Origin: Paenibacillus zeisoli
GTDB taxonomy: Bacteria; Bacillota; Bacilli; Paenibacillales; Paenibacillaceae
Assembly (NCBI RefSeq): GCF_003994465.1
Contig: NZ_RZNX01000002.1
Coordinates: 333,444-397,443 of the forward strand
Direction of reading: 5' to 3'
Length of the DNA stretch: 64,000 bases
Every line of letters starts with the position of its first letter. Position 1 is the stretch's first letter. The position numbers were made by a program, and so were the translations under genes. Positions 24,794 to 34,132 of this stretch are shown piece by piece. Below the pieces are notes generated by a model that worked only from the letters and a program-made list of their open reading frames with translations, had not been told where the DNA came from and did no database searches.

Positions 24794-25777
24794 ATGAAAC
24801 GTATTCTATCCGGGATCAAACCCAGTGGGGATCTCAACATTGGAGGGTACGGGGGTGCCCTGCATCAGTTCGTTCAGCTGCAGCATGATTATGATTGTTT
24901 CTTCTTCGTGCCGGATCTTCACGCCGTAACCGTCTTTCAGGACCCCAAAGAGCTGCATCAGCGCTCAAGAGAGATTGCCGCCTACTACATTGCAGCAGGA
25001 GTAGATCCTGCCAAAGCGACGATCTTCCTGCAATCTCAGGTGTCAGCCCACACCGAGCTCGGATGGCTGCTGGAGACGCAGGCCCATTTCGGTGAACTGA
25101 ACCGGATGACCCAGTTCAAGGACAAATCCAGCGAACAGGATGTGGTCAGCTCGGCTCTCTTCACTTATCCGGTGCTGATGGCTGCCGACATCCTTCTCTA
25201 TCAGGCCACCCACGTACCAGTCGGGGAAGACCAGAAGCAGCATCTTGAGCTTACCCGCACCTTGGCTGAGCGATTCAATAATCGTTACCGGAAGACCTTC
25301 ACGGTGCCTGAGCCGGTCATTCAAGAGCTCGGCTCCCGGATCATGAGTCTGGATGACCCCACCAAGAAGATGAGCAAAAGCAATCCGAACCGCAGCAGCT
25401 ACATCCTGCTCCAGGATTCTGCGGATGACATTCGCAAGAAGCTGGCCAGGGCGGTTACCGATTCCGACATGCAGGTTCGCTATGACTGGGACAGCAAACC
25501 TGCCGTCAGCAATCTGATTGAAATTTATTCCATCTTCTCCGAAGAGCCGATCTCTGAGATTGAACAGCGTTATCAAGGGCAGGGCTACGGCACCTTCAAG
25601 AAGGAGCTTGCCGAAGTCATCGTGAACCGGCTGACCCCGATTCAGACAAGATTCAAAGAGATCGCTATGTCTAGTGAGCTGGACCGGATCCTTCAAGAGG
25701 GTGCCGAGCGGGCGGCCGAGGCGGCCTCAAAGACCCTGCTCGCCGCGAAGCAGGCGATGGGGTTTGTAACCTTTTGA
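24794..25777 (+). CDS. trpS: tryptophanyl-tRNA synthetase
   Basis: 327 residues, class I synthetase charging tRNA-Trp. AGGAGG is 9 bases before the ATG. The HIGH-type signature is in SGDLNIGGYGGA (about 12-22), deviating from the usual T/LGNY form, and KMSKSNPN is at 192-199. Other family blocks are readable: VPVGEDQKQHLELTRTLAERFN and YQGQGYGTFKKELAEV. Length is normal. It is controlled by the tryptophan T-box directly upstream. The altered HIGH region suggests a variant subgroup, but all binding blocks appear intact. Confidence 0.95.
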   Translation: MKRILSGIKPSGDLNIGGYGGALHQFVQLQHDYDCFFFVPDLHAVTVFQDPKELHQRSREIAAYYIAAGVDPAKATIFLQSQVSAHTELGWLLETQAHFGELNRMTQFKDKSSEQDVVSSALFTYPVLMAADILLYQATHVPVGEDQKQHLELTRTLAERFNNRYRKTFTVPEPVIQELGSRIMSLDDPTKKMSKSNPNRSSYILLQDSADDIRKKLARAVTDSDMQVRYDWDSKPAVSNLIEIYSIFSEEPISEIEQRYQGQGYGTFKKELAEVIVNRLTPIQTRFKEIAMSSELDRILQEGAERAAEAASKTLLAAKQAMGFVTF

Positions 25778-25872
25778 AAGTGGAGCAGGCCCCTGGATTC
25801 AAGTGGCCCCGCAAGCTACCCACACCTGCTGAAGCGGGTTCCGCAAGGTTTTAATACTCCTCCAATAGATAT

Positions 25873-25924
25873 GGCCTCCTGATCCTTCGCTTAATGATAA
25901 GCCGAGGCGAGCAGGAGGTCTTTT
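25873..25924 (+). terminator. terminator after trpS
   Basis: GGCCTCCTG (25873-25881) pairs with CAGGAGGTC (25912-25920), with a G-T wobble, and is followed by TTTTA. The loop contains a weaker inner hairpin. Confidence 0.7.
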
Positions 25925-25982
25925 ACCTATGCACGTTACACGATCAGCACACAAGATCAGCATTTCGCCCCTTGCTAACACA

Positions 25983-26023
25983 AACAGCTCCACCTATGCT
26001 AAATTTAGCAAGATGAAGCTGTT
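25983..26023 (-). terminator. probable terminator of greA
   Basis: AACAGCTT (minus strand) pairs with AGCTGTT around the inner palindrome GCTAAATTTAGC; the tail is TGTGTT. It starts about 15 bases after the greA stop. Confidence 0.55.
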
Positions 26024-26037
26024 CTTTAACCCTACGA

Positions 26038-26514
26038 TTAGGCCAAGCCTTTAATCTCAAGCAGCTCGTATTCGATTCGCCCCATAGGAGCCTCCACGCT
26101 GATCTTGTCGCCGACGGATTTCCCCATGAGCGCTGCGCCCAGCGGGCTCTCGTAAGAAATCTTGTTATCGGCGACGTCCGCCTCTGCGGGTCCTACGATT
26201 CTATATTCGATTTGTTCGGCGAATTCCACATCATTTAGAATGACGACAGAACCGACCGAAACAACGGAATTGTCGATATGGTCTACAATCCTTGCGTTCT
26301 TCAGCATTTTCTCAATCGTAAGCACTCTCGTCTCCATAAAGGATTGATCATTCTTGGCTGAGTGGTACTCACTGTTCTCTTTAAGGTCTCCATAGCTGAT
26401 TGCCGTCTTGAGGCGCTCTGCGAGCTCTCTGCGCTTGACCGTAGTCAGCTCTTCCAATTCGCGTTCCAGCTGGGCATAACCCTCGCGTGTCATAATTATT
26501 TCATCTTTAGACAT
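26038..26514 (-). CDS. greA: transcription elongation factor GreA
   Basis: 158 residues: an N-terminal antiparallel coiled coil (about 1-75) with the acidic tip region YGDLKENSEYHSAKNDQ, whose Asp/Glu coordinate the magnesium that activates RNA cleavage by RNA polymerase, then the FKBP-like globular domain ending SVEAPMGRIEYELLEIKGLA. GreA rescues backtracked polymerase by stimulating cleavage of the nascent RNA 3' end. Length and motifs are canonical. It is monocistronic here, and divergent from an AraC-type regulator. Confidence 0.95.
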   Translation of the reverse strand: MSKDEIIMTREGYAQLERELEELTTVKRRELAERLKTAISYGDLKENSEYHSAKNDQSFMETRVLTIEKMLKNARIVDHIDNSVVSVGSVVILNDVEFAEQIEYRIVGPAEADVADNKISYESPLGAALMGKSVGDKISVEAPMGRIEYELLEIKGLA

Positions 26515-26715
26515 TTCCGTACCTCCAGTATAAATTCAACTCATGCTACTAATCATTGTAACCGATTTGAAGCTGCCCGTGATGGGTTAATCCGGACTCT
26601 GCTGATTTTTAATATAATGGGCAGATGCCCCCCGGTCCTATTCACAGACCGCACGCAATGACAGGAATTCCACATTTACCGGTGATAACATCAAGTACAA
26701 AGGAGGTGATGCGGT

Positions 26716-27579
26716 ATGGATTGGCTGAACCGGATGAACAAGGCTATTGATATGATGGAGGACATGATGGAGGAACCTTTTGATATAGGCGAGGTCGCCA
26801 AAGCGGCTTACTCCTCCCCTTTCCACTTTCAGCGCATGTTCCATATGCTGACTAGTATGACTGTGGCGGAATATGTTCGCAAGCGCAGATTGACATTAGC
26901 TGCACAGGAACTGGCCAGTTCCGGATCCAGGGTGCTCGATATTGCGCTGAGATTCGGCTACGAATCCCCGGAGTCTTTCTCCAAGGCCTTCCGGAAGCTG
27001 CACGGGGTTCCTCCATCGGAGGCGCGTAATCCGGGAGTTACCCTCAAGGCCTTCCCCCGCATCTCTTTCCATCTATCACTGAAGGGAGATCAAGGAATGG
27101 ACTATCAGATTGTGGAGCAAGAGGCCTATCAGGTTGCAGGCAAGTTAATCCAGGTTACTTCCCAGGATGGGGAGAACCTTCGGATGATTCCAAAGTTCTG
27201 GAATACCTGTAATACCGACGGGACATCGGGTAGGCTGCTTAAGATCGGACAGGACAAGAATCTGCTCGGCATCTGCCTGGATATGCAGCAGGATCAGGAG
27301 CTGTTCAATTACATGATCTGTACCCGAGTCAGCCCCGGAACCCCGCTGGAAGATGAGTTTACTGTGCGGACCATTCCCGCTGCGACCTGGGCGGTATTCA
27401 CTTCGGTAGGACCGATGCCAGGGGCGATTCAGGATGTGTGGAGAAGGATCTATCAGGACTGGTTCCCGTCTACAGGGTATGAACACGCCGCTGGTCCCGA
27501 AGTTGAGCTGTATCCTGCGGGTGATATTTCGTCCGGAAGCTATCAGTGTGAGGTCTGGATTCCTGTGATCAAAAAATAA
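26716..27579 (+). CDS. AraC-family regulator with GyrI-like effector domain
   Basis: 287 residues. The first ~105 hold two helix-turn-helix motifs of the AraC/XylS type (FDIGEVAKAAYSSPFHFQRMF and RVLDIALRFGYESPESFSKAF), followed by a GyrI-like/SOUL-type ligand-binding domain from about residue 130 (MDYQIVEQEAYQVAGKLI...TWAVFTSVGPMPGAIQDVWRRIYQDWFP...EVELYP). It resembles the Rob/SoxS-Tip class that respond to small planar drugs. A near-perfect AAAGGAGGTGAT is 5 bases before the ATG. No obvious target is adjacent; the next gene is an NAD(P)H-dependent oxidoreductase. Confidence 0.88.
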   Translation: MDWLNRMNKAIDMMEDMMEEPFDIGEVAKAAYSSPFHFQRMFHMLTSMTVAEYVRKRRLTLAAQELASSGSRVLDIALRFGYESPESFSKAFRKLHGVPPSEARNPGVTLKAFPRISFHLSLKGDQGMDYQIVEQEAYQVAGKLIQVTSQDGENLRMIPKFWNTCNTDGTSGRLLKIGQDKNLLGICLDMQQDQELFNYMICTRVSPGTPLEDEFTVRTIPAATWAVFTSVGPMPGAIQDVWRRIYQDWFPSTGYEHAAGPEVELYPAGDISSGSYQCEVWIPVIKK

Positions 27580-27765
27580 CTACAGACATCGGCAGCCGTT
27601 TAATTCTCTCTTCTCCTTATTGGCACATCCGGGCAGACTTTTGGCGTATAGATCATATCTTTAATCATGCTGCCTCGCTTACACTAGTGTCGCATGAACG
27701 CCTGATCTGTTGGCATTTCGGTATGAATTAGCCACAGAACCAAGGGACCCAAAGGGGGAATTAAC

Positions 27766-28347
27766 ATGGCAAAAAAGATCGCAATCATCATCGGACATCC
27801 GGACCAGGAAAGCTATTGCTGCGCATTGGCCGAAGCCTATAAGAAAGGGGCCCATTCCAGCGGAGCCGAGATTCGCTGCATTGAGCTTGGCAGGCTAAAT
27901 TTCAATCCCAACCTTATGTACGGTTACTCGAAACGGATGGAGCTTGAGGAGGATCTACTGGCGGCACAGAAGGCGATCAGTTGGGCTGATCATCTGGTCT
28001 TTGTCTATCCGACCTGGTGGGGCACGATGCCGGCCCTCATGAAGGGCTTCATTGACCGCACGTTTCTGCCGGACTTCGCTTACCAGAACGTGCCGGGATC
28101 CCCTCTCCCCAAGAAGCTTCTAAAGGGAAAGACCGCCCATCTCCTGGTCACGATGGATTCGCCGCACTGGTATTACAAGTGGGTGGCGAAGCAGGCTGGA
28201 CACCATATCATGAAACGCAGCATTCTCGGATTCTGCGGAGTAGCGCCTGTCCGAATCACAGAATTCGGACCCATCAAGACCTCCACCGCAGAACGGCGGC
28301 AGCAGTGGCTTGATCAAACTCTACAGCTAGGCTCCAAATTAGCATAA
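27766..28347 (+). CDS. flavodoxin-like NAD(P)H-dependent oxidoreductase
   Basis: 193 residues of the NQO1/KefF/MdaB-type flavodoxin-like fold: IIIGHPDQESYCCALAEAYKKGA for the FMN/FAD phosphate loop, HLVFVYPTWWGTMPALMKGFIDRTFLP for the isoalloxazine and substrate site. These cytosolic enzymes reduce quinones, azo dyes or nitro compounds by two electrons. GGGGG lies about 10 bases before the ATG. It stands alone; the AraC/GyrI regulator just before it could control it, which is inference. Confidence 0.87.
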   Translation: MAKKIAIIIGHPDQESYCCALAEAYKKGAHSSGAEIRCIELGRLNFNPNLMYGYSKRMELEEDLLAAQKAISWADHLVFVYPTWWGTMPALMKGFIDRTFLPDFAYQNVPGSPLPKKLLKGKTAHLLVTMDSPHWYYKWVAKQAGHHIMKRSILGFCGVAPVRITEFGPIKTSTAERRQQWLDQTLQLGSKLA

Positions 28348-28540
28348 AATGTACGACTGACCCAGAATCCTAGAATCAGGAGCTGCAAGAGCTGTAAGCA
28401 CTGTTCAGCCGATACATCCTGAATTCACCGCACAACTAACCGCAACAACGGCTAGATCCCATAGATGCGATTCAATTCATGGAACAGAGCACGGACATAC
28501 ATGAGTTGCGAACCGTCGTACTAATGCGGCTGAGTATGCA

Positions 28541-28606
28541 AACAAGGCCTCCTATCCACTTACGTGGAACAGAAGGCCTTGTTATATAGGGGCGATTAAT
28601 CGCCCC
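28541..28606. terminator. tandem hairpins after the chemoreceptor gene
   Basis: AACAAGGCCT (28541-28550) pairs with AGGCCTTGTT (28574-28583), and the perfect palindrome GGGGCGATTAATCGCCCC spans 28589-28606. Read on the minus strand they follow the MCP gene and end with TTTGCAT. Two strong stems in series suggest a robust stop. Confidence 0.65.
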
Positions 28607-28630
28607 TCCTACCTAGTTGCATTCCTACTT

Positions 28631-30319
28631 TTATACTTTAAATCGGCTGACCAAGGCTTGCAGCTCCTGTGACATCTTGCTTAACGCTTCAGCTGAGGAA
28701 GCCACTTCTTCCATCGAAGCATTCTGCTCCTCCGCTGATGCGGCTACATTCTGGGTATTCGCAGAAGACTGCTCTGCGATCAGCGCAATATTCTCCATAA
28801 TCTCCACCATCATGCGGGCACTTGCATTTGCCTGCTCAATAACGGCCGATACATCACGTGTCTCGGAGGTTACCTGCTGGATAGAACTTAGGATATCCGT
28901 GAACACCTCTCCTGTACGGTCCACCTGCTTAATTCCCTCCTGGAAAATCTCGGTCCCTTCATTCATGGACACCACAGCTCTCTCCGCCTCATTCTGTACC
29001 TCCAAGATAAGATCCCGGATCTGTGCAGCGGCATCCGTCGTCTGCTCTGCGAGTTTGCGGACTTCACCGGCAACCACCGCGAATCCTCTACCCTGCTCTC
29101 CTGCTCGTGCTGCCTCAATGGAAGCATTTAGGGCCAGCAGGTTCGTCTGACCAGCAATTTCCGTAATTAACTTCACGATCTGGCCGATCTCGTTTGATTT
29201 CTCACCCAAAGAGTTGACTACTTCAGCCGAGGTCTTGACGGATTGCTGGACCAGGCTCATCTGCCGGATCGTCTCGGTGACGACCGCATTTCCCTGTCCT
29301 GCCTTCTCATTAGCAAGGTCGGTCAGCCCGGTGACTGCGCGAATGGAGGATTCGGCCTGATCCATGCCTTTGGAGATCTCGCCTACAGCCTGTGTGGCTT
29401 CATGTGCGCTGCTTACCTGCTTCTCAGATCCGGTAGCAGCTTCCTGCATCGATATCGTGATCTGTTCGGTAGCCCGGCCGGTCTGCTCCGCATTAGCGGC
29501 TAGTTCTTCCGCAGTTGCCGCTACCTGCTCGGTGTTGAATCCCACCTGGGAGATTACATTCCGCAGATTGAGCTTCATCTGGTTAAAAGACCGGGCCAGA
29601 TCGCCGATCTCATCACGGCTCTTCACGGCAATATCTTCCTGATCCAGGTACCCTTCGGCGATTTTCTCTGCGCCCTGAGCTAGCGCCTTCACGGATCTTG
29701 AGATCAATCTGGAAATGATAATCCCAATGATGGCCGCTAGCAGGATCGAAATAAGGCTGACGATAACAAGCGTAGTCTTCACCGAGTCAACAAGCGCCGT
29801 CGTGTCTTTGCTTCCCTGGCTCATAAGTTGTTCCTGACTCTTAACGATCTGATCGGCTATTTCCCGCAAATCCCTAGCAATAGGTAAAACTTTCTCTGCT
29901 GCGAATTGCTTAGCCTGATCCAACTGACCTGTCTTCATCATTGCGGCTGACTGATCCGCGTTAATCTTAAACTGTTCATTCAAGGAATCCATGTGCTTCA
30001 GCCGATCTTTATTTGCTGCAATCGTTACAAGGCTTCCAGTTTCTTTGATATTATCCTTAAGCTCTTTATAGGCTGAGGTCAGAGCATCTGCAGCCCCTTC
30101 CTCCTGCAGCAGCAGCGCTCTTAAATTACTAATTTCCCGCGAAGCAGAATTCTGCATATCCTTGGTATTTGCTAGAATCACAGCCCGCCGGTCTACCAGA
30201 TCCGAATAGGTCTCATCCACCCTTTGCAGCTGGGTATAAGAGATATAACTTATAATGCCCAGCAGTACGGCAATACTCAAAAAGCTTGCAACCAACTTCT
30301 GTCCTAGCGTCAATTTCAT
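28631..30319 (-). CDS. methyl-accepting chemotaxis protein
   Basis: 562 residues: TM1 about 9-28, a periplasm-side 4-helix-bundle sensor domain to about 180, TM2 about 180-202 ([22 protein letters not shown]), HAMP, then the MCP signalling domain. The hairpin tip is intact: [40 protein letters not shown]. It clusters with CheA and CheW at the cell pole and sets flagellar rotation; the ligand is unknown. AGGAGG is 10 bases before the ATG. No other che gene is near, so it is an orphan receptor. Confidence 0.94.
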   Translation of the reverse strand: MKLTLGQKLVASFLSIAVLLGIISYISYTQLQRVDETYSDLVDRRAVILANTKDMQNSASREISNLRALLLQEEGAADALTSAYKELKDNIKETGSLVTIAANKDRLKHMDSLNEQFKINADQSAAMMKTGQLDQAKQFAAEKVLPIARDLREIADQIVKSQEQLMSQGSKDTTALVDSVKTTLVIVSLISILLAAIIGIIISRLISRSVKALAQGAEKIAEGYLDQEDIAVKSRDEIGDLARSFNQMKLNLRNVISQVGFNTEQVAATAEELAANAEQTGRATEQITISMQEAATGSEKQVSSAHEATQAVGEISKGMDQAESSIRAVTGLTDLANEKAGQGNAVVTETIRQMSLVQQSVKTSAEVVNSLGEKSNEIGQIVKLITEIAGQTNLLALNASIEAARAGEQGRGFAVVAGEVRKLAEQTTDAAAQIRDLILEVQNEAERAVVSMNEGTEIFQEGIKQVDRTGEVFTDILSSIQQVTSETRDVSAVIEQANASARMMVEIMENIALIAEQSSANTQNVAASAEEQNASMEEVASSAEALSKMSQELQALVSRFKV

Positions 30320-30485
30320 ATCTTGTTGTCCTCCTAGATGATGTTCCTCTAATAGTAATTAAATTGGAAAGAAAAAACAATAGTGAAAACGGATTCAAAG
30401 CTATCGATTTAGCATATAAAACACCTCATCTAGGCATAAGAAGTCCGGCATATCCCTACCCAAGAAACGCAAGAAGAACAGAGGC

Positions 30486-31313
30486 TTATAAGAATACGAA
30501 ATATATAAGTGCGGCAAGCACAATACGATACAGCGCAAAAGGAACCAGCTTAATCCGATTGATCAGCTTCAGGAAGAACCGGATGGAGATCAGTGCGAAG
30601 ACGAAAGCACTGATGAAGCCTACGATGAAAAAGGGAATGACCTCAGGCGTGATAGAGTCCCAATTCTTAAGCAAGGAGAAGAAGCTCACTCCTGCCATGA
30701 TCGGAACAGCCATAATGAAGGTAAAGTCGGCCGCAGTCCGGTGCTTCATTCCGAGCAGGACACCTCCCGAGATCGTGGAGCCGGAGCGTGAGAATCCAGG
30801 CCACATGGATAGACACTGGATCAGACCTACGATAAAAGCCTGCTTGTATGTAATTTGATCCACAGACACAGTCTTCGGCTCACGAGGCCCGAACCGGTCA
30901 GCAACAATCATCAGAATCGCTCCAAGCACAAGTCCGATGACCACGGTCTGAGTGGAGAACAAATAAGTATCGACCAGATCATCCAATAACAGATACAGGA
31001 CTCCCGCAGGAATTAGGGCCACGATAACTTGTCCAAGATTCAGACGCTGCCCCGTGGTCGTCTGACCCGGAATTTTCTTCAGACCCAGCAAATTCAGGAA
31101 CCGGTCCCGCATAAGCACAACAACCGCTAGGATGGAACCAAGCTGAATAACAATCTTGAACGTCACGGCTACCTCGGGGGTGAACATTTTGTTCGTCTGG
31201 AACAGGAAATCATCCACAATAATCATATGACCTGTAGAGGATACCGGTGCAAACTCAGTTATCCCCTCAACAAGCCCCAGAATCAGGGCCACAAATGCTT
31301 CCCACAAATTCAA
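30486..31313 (-). CDS. uppP: undecaprenyl-diphosphatase UppP (BacA)
   Basis: 275 residues with seven or eight hydrophobic helices. Both signature motifs are visible: EGITEFAPVSSTGHMI near the N-terminus (usual form EGxTEFLPVSSTGH, here with Ala for Leu) and PGFSRSGSTISGG near residue 170. The enzyme removes a phosphate from undecaprenyl pyrophosphate so that the lipid carrier of peptidoglycan and teichoic acid can be reused; extra copies give bacitracin resistance. Monocistronic, about 170 bases upstream (by genome order) of the chemoreceptor gene. Confidence 0.95.
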   Translation of the reverse strand: MNLWEAFVALILGLVEGITEFAPVSSTGHMIIVDDFLFQTNKMFTPEVAVTFKIVIQLGSILAVVVLMRDRFLNLLGLKKIPGQTTTGQRLNLGQVIVALIPAGVLYLLLDDLVDTYLFSTQTVVIGLVLGAILMIVADRFGPREPKTVSVDQITYKQAFIVGLIQCLSMWPGFSRSGSTISGGVLLGMKHRTAADFTFIMAVPIMAGVSFFSLLKNWDSITPEVIPFFIVGFISAFVFALISIRFFLKLINRIKLVPFALYRIVLAALIYFVFL

Positions 31314-31532
31314 GCTATTTCACACTCCTAATCATAGTTACAAACAGTGTACCTGCTCAGAAGGCTTCCTTTCAAACTTATACCATTTATAGGGACCCGA
31401 AAGGTTGCAATTTCTTCATAATGTAAATGCAACAATTAATAAACTTGCTCCTACCTGGGTATTAGCCCAGCCCTAATTCACTCCTTCTACATACATTACA
31501 TTAGCCCACTACCTAGAAGGAGTGAAATCACT

Positions 31533-31952
31533 ATGGGATTTAACCCACCGCCAGGACCGTTTAACCCGCAGAACCCGCAAGGATCACAAGGACCATTCGG
31601 GTCCCAAGGTCCATTTGGACCTCCGGGGTCGTTCACGCCAGGATTCCCAGGAACCGGCGGACCCGGCATGCCGCCCGGACCGCAAGGTCCCGGGGGAGCA
31701 CCGCAGCCACCCTCATCCCCTCCACCGTCTTTTGTCCCTCAACAGCAGGTGTCAGCTTATGCCGTTGACCCCGGCTCCATCGTCCGCTGTTTGTTCCGCT
31801 TCACTTACATTTGGCAGACGAATGGGGACCAATACTGGTTCTATCCGGTCTTTGTCGGACGCACCTCCGTATCGGGCTATAGATTTTTCGGGGGACGCTG
31901 GAACTATTACGGAGTTGATCTGAGAAGAATCAGTTCATTTACATGCTACTGA
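31533..31952 (+). CDS. Pro/Gly-rich collagen-like N-terminus with conserved aromatic C-terminal domain
   Basis: 139 residues; AAGGAG is 11 bases before the ATG. Residues 1-70 are a low-complexity run of PGPFNP, QGPFG and PGGA-type repeats (loosely collagen-like, but not strict G-X-Y). The C-terminal ~65 residues form a compact aromatic domain: [46 protein letters not shown]. No signal peptide is seen. Similar architecture occurs in Bacillales proteins of unknown role, possibly at the spore surface. Function not assigned. Confidence 0.72.
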   Translation: MGFNPPPGPFNPQNPQGSQGPFGSQGPFGPPGSFTPGFPGTGGPGMPPGPQGPGGAPQPPSSPPPSFVPQQQVSAYAVDPGSIVRCLFRFTYIWQTNGDQYWFYPVFVGRTSVSGYRFFGGRWNYYGVDLRRISSFTCY

Positions 31953-32029
31953 TGATCAGGGCACGAATAAGTGCAGCGAAATTCTCCATAATAGGGATGT
32001 AGACTTAAGGCCTGAATGGAGGATTTGGC

Positions 32030-32212
32030 ATGATTGACAATCTTGAAAGCAGCTATAACTGTGCCAGTGCGGGAGATGATCTGCATCAGCTTAAGCAGGA
32101 GCTTGCTTCGCTGCGCGCACAGGGGACACAGACTCAGGAACACCAGGAGACTATTAATCGGCTGGAGAACCAGATTTCGTTCATCATGAACAAATGCGGC
32201 ATTAATCATTGA
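32030..32212 (+). CDS. small coiled-coil protein, 60 residues
   Basis: A short acidic protein with a clear heptad helix (DDLHQLKQELASLRAQGTQTQEHQETINRLENQISFIMNK) and two Cys. GGAGG is 7 bases before the ATG, and a perfect terminator follows, so it looks like a real gene. It lies 77 bases after the collagen-like gene in the same direction. It may be a small spore or regulatory protein; function unknown. Confidence 0.7.
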   Translation: MIDNLESSYNCASAGDDLHQLKQELASLRAQGTQTQEHQETINRLENQISFIMNKCGINH

Positions 32213-32235
32213 TCCGTAGAGCTTCTTCAGCACTT

Positions 32236-32270
32236 AAGCCCTCTCCCGCCACATGGCGGAGAGAGGGCTT
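32236..32270. terminator. bidirectional terminator
   Basis: AAGCCCTCTCCCGCC and GGCGGAGAGAGGGCTT form a stem of about 15 bp with one bulge and the loop ACAT. It sits between convergent genes (small coiled-coil gene and HxlR gene). Confidence 0.85.
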
Positions 32271-32279
32271 ATTTCAGGT

Positions 32280-32645
32280 TCATTTATTCAGAATACTATC
32301 CTCCAGCATTGCGGACTTATCCCCGTACTCCTTAATAATATGTCTCTCTCCCCAGGAACAGAGTGAATCGAGAATCTCCTTCAGGCTCCAGCCATATTCT
32401 GTGAGTTCGTACTCCACTCTCGGAGGAACCTCGTTATAGCTGATCCGATTCACAATACCATCCTCCACCAGCTCCCTAAGCTGCTGGGTCAGCATCTTCT
32501 GGGTTATGCCCGGCATAAGTGCCTTTAGCTCGCTTGTCCGCCGTTTGCCATGCGTTAGGTGGCACAGGATCACACATTTCCATTTTCCTCCGATGACCTC
32601 AAGGGTCGCTTCAATCGATATATTATATTTCTTGCGGGCTTCCAT
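32280..32645 (-). CDS. HxlR-family transcriptional regulator
   Basis: 121 residues, the winged-helix HxlR fold: IEATLEVIGGKWKCVILCHLTHGKRRTSELKALMPGITQKMLTQQLRELVEDGIVNR. The conserved Cys near residue 24 (KWKCVILC) is in the region before helix 2; the N-terminal redox Cys of YodB types is missing, so sensing may differ. It is divergent from an MFS transporter gene, its likely target. RBS GGAGGAAT precedes the ATG. Confidence 0.9.
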   Translation of the reverse strand: MEARKKYNISIEATLEVIGGKWKCVILCHLTHGKRRTSELKALMPGITQKMLTQQLRELVEDGIVNRISYNEVPPRVEYELTEYGWSLKEILDSLCSWGERHIIKEYGDKSAMLEDSILNK

Positions 32646-32660
32646 CCTTTATTCCTCCAA

Positions 32661-32701
32661 TAGTTACTTTTTGGTGACTATATAACTTACAAGTACGTAC
32701 T
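32661..32701. promoter_or_regulatory. candidate operators for the HxlR regulator
   Basis: The intergenic region holds an inverted repeat TAGTTAC-N6-GTGACTA (32661-32680) and the perfect palindrome AGTACGTACT (32692-32701). HxlR-type proteins bind such TACT/AGTA-rich dyads. Between divergent regulator and transporter genes this is a natural control site. Confidence 0.5.
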
Positions 32702-32771
32702 ATTCATTTTGAATCAGTTCATACATAATAACATTTGCCGGTTGGCAATGACTATACTAGGAGTGGATGAA

Positions 32772-33986
32772 ATGTCTTTAGATAAAAAAAGAAGCACGTT
32801 CGCGCTTCTGGCGCTGGCCATTAGTGCTTTTGCTATTGGAACGACGGAGTTCATCAGCGTAGGCCTGCTGCCTCTAATCGCAGGTAACCTGCATATCACG
32901 GTCCCCCTTGCCGGACTGACCGTTACCCTGTACGCCCTTGGGGTTACCTTCGGAGCCCCTGTATTGACCTCTTTGACCTCGGGAGTTCCACGCAAGACGC
33001 TGCTGATGTGGATTATGCTTGTCTTTATTGTAGGCAACAGCCTGGCCGCTTTCTCAGGCAGCATCGCCCTGCTCCTTACCGCGCGCGTGATCTCTGCGCT
33101 TGCCCACGGGGTATTTATGTCGATCGGCTCTACGATCGCGGCTGATCTTGTGCCCGAGAACCGCAGGGCGAGCGCGATCTCCATCATGTTCTCAGGGCTG
33201 ACCATTGCCACCGTTACCGGGGTGCCGCTGGGAACCTGGATCGGCCAGCAGCTGGGTTGGCGGGCTGCGTTCATGGCCATTGCTGTTGTCGGTATTATTG
33301 CCTTTATCGCCAATGTGATCCTCGTGCCTTCAGGACTTCGCAAAGGGAACCGTACGCCGGTGAGTGAGCAGCTTAGACTGATCACCAATGGACGACTGCT
33401 GCTCTCCTTCGCTATTACCGCACTCGGCTATGGCGGGACATTTGTGGTCTTCACTTATCTGTCCCCACTGCTGCATGACATCACCGGCTTCAAGGAAGGA
33501 ACGGTAGCCTTCCTGCTCCTGCTCTACGGCATCGCCATTGCCATAGGCAACGTCATCGGCGGGAAAGCAGCCAACCGGAATCCGGTCTCCGCCCTGTTCT
33601 ACATGTTCGCCGCCCAGGCGCTCATCCTGTTCATTCTGATGTTCACCGCTCCCTTCAAGACTGCGGGACTGATTACCGTACTCTTCATGGGTCTCCTCGC
33701 GTTCATGAATGTGCCTGGTCTGCAGATCTTCGTTCTCACGCTGGCCGAGCGGTATGTACCGAAGGCAGTAGATGTTGCCTCCGCGCTCAATATTGCCGCT
33801 TTCAACGCAGGCATTGCGCTTGGGGCTTATCTTGGCGGCATCGTAACCGAGAAGCTCGGGCTCATCCATACGACATGGGTCGGGGCGCTGATGGTGCTGG
33901 CCGCCGTGCTGCTGACAGGCTGGAGCCGCGCCCTGGAACGCAGCGATCGTCCTGCAGTACAAGCTGTACCCAAGCCTAACTGCTGA
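32772..33986 (+). CDS. MFS transporter (DHA1-type)
   Basis: About 404 residues from the ATG at 32772 (AGGAG 8 bases before); an upstream ATG is much less likely. There are 12 hydrophobic helices. The N-terminus has FALLALAISAFAIGTTEFISVGLLPLIA, a signature of the AraJ/Ydh-type drug-export subgroup. Proton-coupled export of drugs, arabinose-like sugars or purine analogues is known for the family; the substrate here is unknown. It is divergent from an HxlR regulator, so probably induced by a toxic compound. Confidence 0.9.
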   Translation: MSLDKKRSTFALLALAISAFAIGTTEFISVGLLPLIAGNLHITVPLAGLTVTLYALGVTFGAPVLTSLTSGVPRKTLLMWIMLVFIVGNSLAAFSGSIALLLTARVISALAHGVFMSIGSTIAADLVPENRRASAISIMFSGLTIATVTGVPLGTWIGQQLGWRAAFMAIAVVGIIAFIANVILVPSGLRKGNRTPVSEQLRLITNGRLLLSFAITALGYGGTFVVFTYLSPLLHDITGFKEGTVAFLLLLYGIAIAIGNVIGGKAANRNPVSALFYMFAAQALILFILMFTAPFKTAGLITVLFMGLLAFMNVPGLQIFVLTLAERYVPKAVDVASALNIAAFNAGIALGAYLGGIVTEKLGLIHTTWVGALMVLAAVLLTGWSRALERSDRPAVQAVPKPNC

Positions 33987-34006
33987 CCTCATCAGGGCAG
34001 GCTAAA

Positions 34007-34040
34007 AAGACCCTCCCGCATGTCACCTGCGGAGGGTCTT
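34007..34040 (+). terminator. terminator of the MFS gene
   Basis: AAGACCCTCC and GGAGGGTCTT form a 10-bp stem, extended by CGCA/TGCG, about 22 bases after the stop codon. Confidence 0.75.
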
Positions 34041-34132
34041 GTACATATTTAGTGCACAAAGCTTGGGGATATCCAGAGCCCAAGTTGACCTACTCCCTCC
34101 CCATATACCTGCTACCACGCCATTTCGGCGGA

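Noticed and set aside
24576..24797. Open frame of 73 codons upstream of trpS
   Set aside because: It lies fully within the T-box leader and terminator.
30286..30858. 190-codon open frame opposite uppP and the chemoreceptor promoter
   Set aside because: Overlaps uppP in antisense for most of its length and has no ribosome binding site.
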